Shown here: piece after piece, positions 43,645-48,935 of the stretch
Position numbering within the stretch: position 1 is the first letter of the stretch
Layout of the letters: the number at the start of each line of letters is the position of its first letter
DNA from: Pedosphaera sp.
GTDB taxonomy: Bacteria; Verrucomicrobiota; Verrucomicrobiia; Limisphaerales; Pedosphaeraceae
Direction: 5' to 3'
DNA: 48,935 nucleotides
Assembly: GCA_028293285.1 (NCBI GenBank)
Contig: JAQGPC010000235.1
Coordinates: 1-48,935 of the forward strand
Position numbers and translations under genes: made by a program
Notes under the pieces: generated by a model
Databases searched by the model: none
What the model saw: only the letters and a program-made list of their open reading frames with translations
Told to the model about the DNA's origin: nothing

Positions 43645-44298
43645 TTAATGCCCTTTGCCAATAGCCGAATAGTCAATGTCGAGAATTTCGTACTTCTCCG
43701 AATTCTGAAAATCAAAATGCCACCACTCCGTCGGCAATCCATGGAAACCATGTTTCCGCATCACATCCGATAGCAGCTTCCGGTTCTTGATTACGTTTTC
43801 CGGCAAATCCATATAGCGACGATGTGCCTTCTCCGTAAAATCATCGTATCCTGTGGGCATCGGCACTTCTTTACCATCTAATGTAATCAAAGTCAGGTCC
43901 ACGGCCGCGCCTCGATTATGACGCGACCCTTTCGCCGGGTTGGCCACAAAACCTTCATGCGGATAAACCTCCCACATCTTCTTCTGTACCGACAACGGGC
44001 GATAAGCATCAAAAACTTTCAACGCATAACCCATCCCGTGCAAATCCTCCTGGACCAACTTCAAGTTCTCCGCCGCCGGTTTGCGCAAATAACATTTGGC
44101 CACCGGATAAAGTTGCTTGCCCGTGAAGTTGTTGGTGGTCGCGTAGCGAATGTCCAAAACAATTCCAGGAATAAGCTTCTCCACATTGACCAGTGTATCC
44201 TCATCCTTGCACGAAGCGCAAACGATGCACAACAGCAGCGCTGCTACGAGCAGCGCATTTCGTTGACACTTCACCATCGCAGAAGCCGCACGGCTCAC
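43645..44298 (-). CDS. D-alanyl-D-alanine dipeptidase (VanX/DdpX-type), lipoprotein
   Basis: M15D zinc dipeptidases hydrolyse D-Ala-D-Ala. The 217-residue protein has a lipoprotein signal (LLVAALLLCIVCASC, lipid Cys near 30), the DIRYATTNNFTG start of the mature domain, FDAYRP, the zinc motif SRHNRGAAVDL and the EWWHFD motif. The GTG start overlaps the stop of the cytochrome gene (GTGA), so the two are coupled. There is no vanHA or vanRS pair, so cell-wall recycling or nutrient use is more likely than vancomycin resistance. Confidence 0.9.
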   Translation of the reverse strand: MSRAASAMVKCQRNALLVAALLLCIVCASCKDEDTLVNVEKLIPGIVLDIRYATTNNFTGKQLYPVAKCYLRKPAAENLKLVQEDLHGMGYALKVFDAYRPLSVQKKMWEVYPHEGFVANPAKGSRHNRGAAVDLTLITLDGKEVPMPTGYDDFTEKAHRRYMDLPENVIKNRKLLSDVMRKHGFHGLPTEWWHFDFQNSEKYEILDIDYSAIGKGH

Positions 44299-45014
44299 TT
44301 TGCTCCCTGCTCAATCCACTTCTTCAATAACTCGACCTGCTCAGCCGGGAGCTTATGTTTTTCAGGTTGGGCAATGTCTTCGTCCTTACCGGAAACGATG
44401 GCAATCAACGGGCTCTTCTTGCTTTCACCAGCGATGACCACTTTGCCGTAACCTTTGCCGCCTTTCAGCACCGCCTCTTTCGTCTCTACTCCAAATCCGC
44501 CCTTGGGCTCCTTGGCGCCATGACATTCCACACAGGCTGTTCTCAATATCGGATCAACTTCCTTGGCAAAATCCACTTGCGCCACCACGTTATTCTTGTC
44601 CTCCGGCCATTGTGCGCCTTGGTCTATCCAGGCGCGAACCATCCCAATCTGCTCCGGCGTCAGCGGATCGCCTTCACCCTCCGGCGGCATCAACATTTTC
44701 TCAATCTGGTTCGCGAGCATATAAACCATACGGCTCTTCTCGCTTTTGCCCGGCACAATCACCGGCCCTTTGTTTCCCTTGAGCGCGGCTTCGCGCGAAT
44801 CCATCCGATACTTGGCCTTCTGCTTTTTTGGCCCATGGCAACGAATGCACGATTCATCGATGATCGGTTTGATGTCCCGCTCGAAATCAGCTTTTTTGGT
44901 GGAAGCTGGCGGCAGTTTGCTCGGATCCAATTCAGCCGCATTCGCAACTCCGGCAGCGACCAACATTCCTCCTAAAATCATCACAAAAGCATATTTGGCA
45001 TTGCAGCGATTCAT
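44295..45014 (-). CDS. secreted protein with two cytochrome c-type heme motifs
   Basis: I chose the ATG at 45014 (MNRCNAKYAF), giving 239 residues with a signal peptide ending VANA. Two related repeats follow, each with a CxxCH heme site: CIRCHGPKKQKAKYRMDS near 55 and CVECHGAKEPKGGFGVET near 160. Each is followed by a KG..GPV/KVV..G...S strand. This is the planctomycete cytochrome C (PSCyt1-like) pattern common in Planctomycetes and Verrucomicrobia. It would act in periplasmic electron transfer. It shares a transcript with the dipeptidase gene. Confidence 0.87.
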   Translation of the reverse strand: MNRCNAKYAFVMILGGMLVAAGVANAAELDPSKLPPASTKKADFERDIKPIIDESCIRCHGPKKQKAKYRMDSREAALKGNKGPVIVPGKSEKSRMVYMLANQIEKMLMPPEGEGDPLTPEQIGMVRAWIDQGAQWPEDKNNVVAQVDFAKEVDPILRTACVECHGAKEPKGGFGVETKEAVLKGGKGYGKVVIAGESKKSPLIAIVSGKDEDIAQPEKHKLPAEQVELLKKWIEQGAK

Positions 45015-45085
45015 AAGTTCTAGACGCACATTGTCGGCGAAAAATTCGCTGTACGCAACTTAAACGTTAAAACCCTGTCGTTTGC

Positions 45086-46735
45086 TCAACCCGTCGAAGA
45101 AGGAAGTTCGGCTTCCGGAACCTTTGCCGGCTCGGGATCATCCGCTTTACGCTCAGCCGAAGACACCGACGATCTCGCCTCCAAAAACACCTTGAGGTCC
45201 GCCGCCATCTTACCCCCAAACCCCGGCACTTCCGCGATTTGTTCCACCGTGGCAATCCGAATCCGTTGCACCGAACCAAATTTCTTTAGCAAGTCCGCCT
45301 TGCGTCGTTGCCCGATGTTCGGAAACTCATCGAGAATACTCTCGGAGATTTTCCTCAATCGCAGTTCAGCATTGTAAGTATTCGCCAGCCGATGCGATTC
45401 ATCCCGCACTCGCTGCAACAATTTCAAAGCACCCGTATCATGCGAAAGCCGCAACGGCTCACTTTGCCCCGGCCGATAAATCTCCTCAAATTCCTTGGCC
45501 AATCCAATGATTGGAATCTGGCTCAATCCCAATTTCTCCAATTCCTCACACGCCGCGCTCAGCTGCCCCTTGCCACCATCCACCAAAATCAAATCCGGCA
45601 AATTCGACGGCGGTGGAACTGTTGGCGTTGGCAGTTGACCATTCTCAACATTTAATTCTGCGCTGCTCGCACTCGCCTCTGCCGCCTTCCGCGCCTCTTT
45701 CCCCTCACGCAGCAGACGACTGTAACGTCGGCGGATTGTTTCAGCCATGCAGGCAAAGTCATTCTGGCCAACCACCGATTTCATTTTGAATTTCCGGTAA
45801 TTCGACCGGTCCGGCCTTCCATTCTTAAAGCTAACCAACGACGCCACCGCAAAGGTCCCGCTAATGTTCGAAATATCAAAACCCTCAATCCTCGTAGGCG
45901 GCCCAGCCAAACCGAGCACCTTTCCAAGTTCAGCCAAATCCCTTTGCGGCTCGATGGCCAGCGGCAACGTATAAGGGAGCCGTTCGAACTTGCTGGTTTT
46001 CTTCGTCGTGTGTCGCAAGTCGGACAACGCATCGCGCAGCATCGCCGCGCGTTCATAATCCTGCGCCGCCGCCGCCTTTTTCATCTCCTCAGTCAACTGC
46101 TCCTGCATTTCCTCGCATTGGCCGGAAAGAAAATCACACGCGGCATTCACCTGTTGGAGGTATTGCTCCCGCGTCACATTCCCGATGCATGGCGCCGTGC
46201 AATGCTTCAAGTTCCCGTAAAGGCAATGCTTGTAATCCCGCTCATTGGGCGTAAGCGGACGACACCCGCGCAAATGAAACTGCCGCCGGATCATCGTCAA
46301 CGTATTCTTCAACGCTGAAGAGTGTGCGAATGGTCCAAAATACCGCGCCCCATCATCCTGTTTATATCGGGTCAGCGTAAATCGCGGAATGGGATCATTC
46401 AGGTTCACCTTGAGCATCAGGAACCGCTTGTCATCCTTAAAACTGATGTTGTAACGGGGATGAAATTCCTTGATGAGCTTGCCTTCCAGCAACAACGCTT
46501 CCGGCTCGCTCCGAACCACATGCACATCCAGGTCGTGAATGGCTTCCACCAGCGCCTTGAACTTGAGGTCCCATCCCATGCGCCGGGACGGTTGGAAATA
46601 TTGCGTGACCCGCCGCCGCAAATCCCGCGCCTTGCCCACATAAATCACCGTCCCAAACCGGTCCTTCATCAAGTAGATGCCCGGCTTGTGCGGCAAGTCG
46701 TTGAGCTTTGTGCGTATCAGGGCTGACGTGGCCAT
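45086..46735 (-). CDS. uvrC: excinuclease ABC subunit C
   Basis: UvrC makes both incisions in nucleotide excision repair. I chose the ATG at 46735 (MATSALIRTK); the open frame extends 50 residues upstream without similarity. The 549-residue protein has the GIY-YIG nuclease (PHKPGIYLMKD, TVIYVGKARDLRRR), a Cys-containing linker, the UVR helix pair, the RNase H-like second nuclease (LPDLILVDGGKGQLSAA, GLAKEFEEIY, RDESHRLANTYN) and the helix-hairpin-helix end (KFGSVQRIR, EVPGFGGKMA). It is slightly shorter than E. coli UvrC but complete in domains. Confidence 0.96.
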   Translation of the reverse strand: MATSALIRTKLNDLPHKPGIYLMKDRFGTVIYVGKARDLRRRVTQYFQPSRRMGWDLKFKALVEAIHDLDVHVVRSEPEALLLEGKLIKEFHPRYNISFKDDKRFLMLKVNLNDPIPRFTLTRYKQDDGARYFGPFAHSSALKNTLTMIRRQFHLRGCRPLTPNERDYKHCLYGNLKHCTAPCIGNVTREQYLQQVNAACDFLSGQCEEMQEQLTEEMKKAAAAQDYERAAMLRDALSDLRHTTKKTSKFERLPYTLPLAIEPQRDLAELGKVLGLAGPPTRIEGFDISNISGTFAVASLVSFKNGRPDRSNYRKFKMKSVVGQNDFACMAETIRRRYSRLLREGKEARKAAEASASSAELNVENGQLPTPTVPPPSNLPDLILVDGGKGQLSAACEELEKLGLSQIPIIGLAKEFEEIYRPGQSEPLRLSHDTGALKLLQRVRDESHRLANTYNAELRLRKISESILDEFPNIGQRRKADLLKKFGSVQRIRIATVEQIAEVPGFGGKMAADLKVFLEARSSVSSAERKADDPEPAKVPEAELPSSTG

Positions 46736-46830
46736 ACTTTTACTTAACGCGAATTCGCTCCGATGCAACCCCGCCCGAAGGGATTTCTGCCCGTTTGACA
46801 GCCCTTCTACGCCCTGCAACCCCTTGGGAG

Positions 46831-47403
46831 TTACGCTTGTCCGAGACTGGGATTCTCCATAAACGCGTAGCAAAGCATATGGCAAATACCCATTTGCGCA
46901 TCTTCCACCCGGCCATAATGCGTCGAATCAATGACAATGCTCTGGTGCGCTATCTCCGCCATGCGGCCCCGCTTGCCACCCACCAAAGCCACCACATGCA
47001 AGCCATTCTCCACCGCCCATTCCAACGCCTTGACCACATTCGGCGAATTGCCACTCACACTCATCGCCAGCACAATGTCGCCCTTCTTGCCGTAATTCAT
47101 CAATTGGCGCACAAAAATCTGGTCATACGCGTAATCATTCCCCAGCGCCGTCATCCAGCTCACATTGTCGTTCAGGGAAATCACGCGGAAACGTTTGCCA
47201 ATCTTGTCCGAAGACCCCTTGCCCAAATCGGTTGCGAAGTGCGACGCATTCATCGCGCTGCCGCCATTGCCGAACACAAAGATCTGCCGGTCTTCAGCCT
47301 GCGCCTTCTTCAACGTGCCGATCAATTGTTCCACCGCATCTGCCGGGATGGAATCCAGCGCCGCCTTCTGGGCCTTAACAAAATCATTAATCCATTGCTT
47401 CAT
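46831..47403 (-). CDS. gmhA: phosphoheptose isomerase-like SIS protein
   Basis: GmhA turns sedoheptulose-7-phosphate into D-glycero-D-manno-heptose-7-phosphate for LPS core heptose. I chose the ATG at 47403 (MKQWINDFVKAQ), giving 190 residues, the family's usual length. The SIS domain shows FVFGNGGSAMNASHFATDL, the AMSVSGNSPNVVKAL phosphate loop and GRVEDAQMGICHML near the end. It precedes uvrC on the same strand with a 95-nt gap. DiaA-like SIS proteins are similar, so the exact substrate is inferred. Confidence 0.88.
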   Translation of the reverse strand: MKQWINDFVKAQKAALDSIPADAVEQLIGTLKKAQAEDRQIFVFGNGGSAMNASHFATDLGKGSSDKIGKRFRVISLNDNVSWMTALGNDYAYDQIFVRQLMNYGKKGDIVLAMSVSGNSPNVVKALEWAVENGLHVVALVGGKRGRMAEIAHQSIVIDSTHYGRVEDAQMGICHMLCYAFMENPSLGQA

Positions 47404-47526
47404 TAGACTCCCACTATGCCATTTCCAAAAAAAAAGCACAGTGAGAATTTTACCAACGTCCTCCCGCAGACTTGCGACTCTCCCCTGGCCCATTATTCCG
47501 CACCCCGCACTCCGAATTCCGCACTT

Positions 47527-47580
47527 CGGTTCGCTCACATCTACTCGTACCAGGTCGTACCAGCTCGCATTTGCTCCAAA
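47527..47580 (-). repeat. dispersed GAGCT/TACGA repeat, copy 2
   Basis: Read on the minus strand it is TTTGGAGC followed by AAATGCGAGC, TGGTACGACC and TGGTACGAGT units and then AGATGTGAG. It carries one more unit than the copy at 30363-30405. Confidence 0.6.
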
Positions 47581-47732
47581 TCACCTCATTTCCCGTAGCA
47601 ACCGACATCAGGAGCCCCTAACTAACTCCACCCCCTCCGTTACTCGTTCCAACGTCCTTTGCGACTTCGCGTCTTTGTTGTTCAACCCTCCCAATCCGTG
47701 TCCCTTCGCGCAATTCGCGGATAGAACTTAAT

Positions 47733-47788
47733 TTTTTTACTCGAGTTAAGTCGAGTTAACTCGAGATAGTACCATACACGTATTAATT
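47733..47788 (-). repeat. palindromic CGAGTTAACT repeat, copy 2
   Basis: On the minus strand it carries the same TTAATACGTGTATGGTAC head and tandem CGAGTTAACT and CGACTTAACT units as 30671-30735, ending in CGAGTAAAAAAA. It is identical to copy 1 over 46 nt and one 10-bp unit shorter. Confidence 0.8.
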
Positions 47789-48110
47789 TGGTCGTTCTCA
47801 TCCTCCGGGCTCGTCGTCGTCCTCGGTTTCCCCTTATGAGCGCCGACAGCCTGCCGGCTCGATTTTGAGTTCCCCTATGTGACCTTTGCGCCCTTTCGCG
47901 GCCCATGTGTCTTGGTGTCTGTTTATACGGCTGTTCGTATCCCATCTGCGTTCATAAGCGTTCATCTGCGGTTGAGTTCCTGCTTTTATTTGTGTTTTCC
48001 ACGGCTCTCACTTCGCGCCTTCGCGTCTTTGTTGTTCCTTCAGGTCCCATTCGTGTTGATTAGTGTCCATTCGTGGTCTGCCCGATGGCTCAACTCGCTT
48101 CACTGCAATT

Positions 48111-48204
48111 TGTCAAAGAACCCGGTTTCGGCACATCGCCGACCGCATGAGCGCGCTACGTCGCCCACGAAACGCATAATAACATCCGTTATACATCAAG
48201 TCAA
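48111..48204 (-). ncRNA. promoter plus boxA-like leader, possible noncoding RNA, copy 2
   Basis: On the minus strand a -35 TTGACT (48204-48199), a 17-nt spacer and a -10 TATTAT (48181-48176) are followed 55 nt later by GCCGAAACCGG and the boxA-like GTTCTTTGACA (48121-48111). Order and spacing match copy 1 at 30225-30316. The conserved promoter hexamers argue for transcription. Confidence 0.4.
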
Positions 48205-48354
48205 GCCCTTTCAGCCCCATAATCAAATCACCCACCAGCTTCGCCCGCCTTTCGCCCCTCAAATTCGCGTCCTATTGGCGTAATTCGCGGATAACTTTTT
48301 CGCCTCCACATATTGCCGCCCCACTTGCTTGTTCGATTCCGTTGCGCTCATAAC

Positions 48355-48935
48355 TTATTTCAAATTCGCCTTCGCCAACTGCAAAGCCCCCATCGTCACC
48401 GCATCTTCGCCCAGGCCCGTCAATCGGATCTGCGGCCCCGGCAAAAAAGCCCCCATCACAAAAAATTTCAACGCCCGCTCGACCGCCGCGCGCAACGGTT
48501 CGCCCACTCCGGAAAGCCCGCCTCCAATCACAATCACTTCGGGATGCAACAACTGCACCACATGCGATAGCCCGAATGCCAAATCCTCCGCCACTTCTTG
48601 CAACAAATGCTGTGCGACCGCGTCAGCCTGCTTCAACGCCTCCGGCAAATGCTTCGCTTCACCACCCGTCATTCCCTCCGTCAGCTTGCTTAGCACACTC
48701 TCAGGATGTCGCACCTTCAATTCTCGAATTCTTGCATCCACCGCCCAACCCGAGCAGCGCGATTCCACGATGGTTCCATGCCGATCCAGCCGCACATGGC
48801 CAATCTCCGCCTCGCCCGGTTTCGCACCGTGATAAATTTTACCATCCACCACCAATCCCCCGCCCACACCACTGCCCAGCGTGACATAAAAGACCGGATT
48901 AAACCCAACCCCTGCGCCATGAAGCGCCTCTCCCA
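48355..48935 (-). CDS. ROK-family sugar kinase or regulator, 5' end beyond the window
   Basis: The frame runs in from the right edge (EALHGAGVGFNPVFYVTLG), so the N-terminal ATP-phosphate motif is not in view. It shows GSGVGGGLVVDGKIYHG, the ROK core KPGEAEIGH, HPEVIVIGGGLSG and a C-terminal GALQLAKANLK. Glucokinases and NagC/Mlc-type ROK proteins usually carry a CxCGxxGCxE zinc site right after this core. Here the stretch reads GTIVESRCSGWAVDARIRE with a single Cys, so zinc binding is probably lost. Most likely a sugar kinase of about 300 residues. Confidence 0.85.
   Translation of the reverse strand, partial: GEALHGAGVGFNPVFYVTLGSGVGGGLVVDGKIYHGAKPGEAEIGHVRLDRHGTIVESRCSGWAVDARIRELKVRHPESVLSKLTEGMTGGEAKHLPEALKQADAVAQHLLQEVAEDLAFGLSHVVQLLHPEVIVIGGGLSGVGEPLRAAVERALKFFVMGAFLPGPQIRLTGLGEDAVTMGALQLAKANLK

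Larger units (their letters stand above)
47404..48354. other. 0.95 kb repeat-rich spacer
   Basis: No convincing protein gene lies here. It holds the GAGCT/TACGA repeat (47527-47580), two direct copies of CTTCGCGTCTTTGTTGTTC (47665-47683 and 48019-48037) and two AATTCGCGGATA repeats (47713-47724, 48282-48293). It also holds the palindromic CGAGTTAACT repeat (47733-47788), several TTCATTCGTG-like motifs, and a minus-strand promoter plus boxA-like leader (48111-48204). Three of these families also occur in the spacer at 29953-30998. Confidence 0.7.

Noticed and set aside
43645..44298. Vancomycin-resistance cluster suggested by the VanX-type dipeptidase
   Set aside because: No vanH, vanA, vanR or vanS neighbours; coupled instead to a cytochrome-domain gene.
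44355..44975. 206-codon plus-strand frame opposite the cytochrome-domain gene
   Set aside because: Antisense shadow of a gene with two CxxCH motifs and a signal peptide.

Overview
The window looks like a chromosomal segment of a Verrucomicrobiota bacterium, most likely the Pedosphaera/Limisphaerales side of the phylum. This rests on gene content, not on a database search. The supporting content is secreted SBBP-repeat proteins, one ending in an FFRL-type C-terminal domain; a secreted protein with planctomycete/verrucomicrobial-type CxxCH cytochrome repeats; a small hopanoid (hpn) gene group; an archaeal-type phosphoglycerate mutase; and intergenic spacers full of short dispersed repeats. No rRNA, complete tRNA or CRISPR array is visible.

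Left third (1 to about 14,280): an accessory region that I read as the right part of an integrated element. Its right edge is the 5' half of a tRNA-Arg(CCU) gene cut at the anticodon loop (14279-14318, minus strand). Its cargo includes an orphan Vsr endonuclease, a DUF932 gene (6915-7901) with a decayed, internally deleted second copy (about 2152-2480), and a truncated WGR/ATP-dependent DNA ligase. There are also two helix-turn-helix proteins (one excisionase-like) and a secreted Sel1/double-aspartyl-protease/PDZ protein. The most interesting part is 2564-6634. A 521-residue stand-alone nitrilase-fold protein with its Glu-Lys-Cys triad and a small basic partner converge on a 574-residue cytoplasmic C39/papain-like cysteine protease that has its own small upstream partner. 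I recognise no described system with this composition, and it is my candidate for an undescribed conflict or signalling module.

Middle (14,460 to about 30,000): chromosomal genes. These are an alginate-export-type outer membrane barrel, a VTT-domain membrane protein, a secreted beta-helix protein, a secreted Sel1 protein and two tandem SBBP beta-propeller paralogues, the second with an eroded C-terminus. They are followed by trpF-trpB, a Uma2-family nuclease inserted between two diverged copies of the trpB 3' end, a histidine kinase with a solute-binding sensor domain, and yicC-gmk. A 1 kb spacer follows that carries several dispersed repeats.

Right third (31,000 to 48,935): coaC; a membrane histidine kinase and NtrC-type sigma-54 regulator pair with a small membrane protein; hpnD-hpnK-EamA-like transporter, converging on an hpnG-like phosphorylase; a DnaQ-like exonuclease; and a 15-residue lysine-rich peptide with an excellent ribosome binding site. 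Then come apgM, an orphan sugar-ABC ATPase, ygfZ, a nagB-type deaminase, a DUF6941-like protein, a VanX-type dipeptidase coupled to a cytochrome-domain protein, uvrC and gmhA. A second repeat-rich spacer shares three repeat families with the first, including a promoter plus boxA-like leader. The window ends in a partial ROK-family kinase gene.
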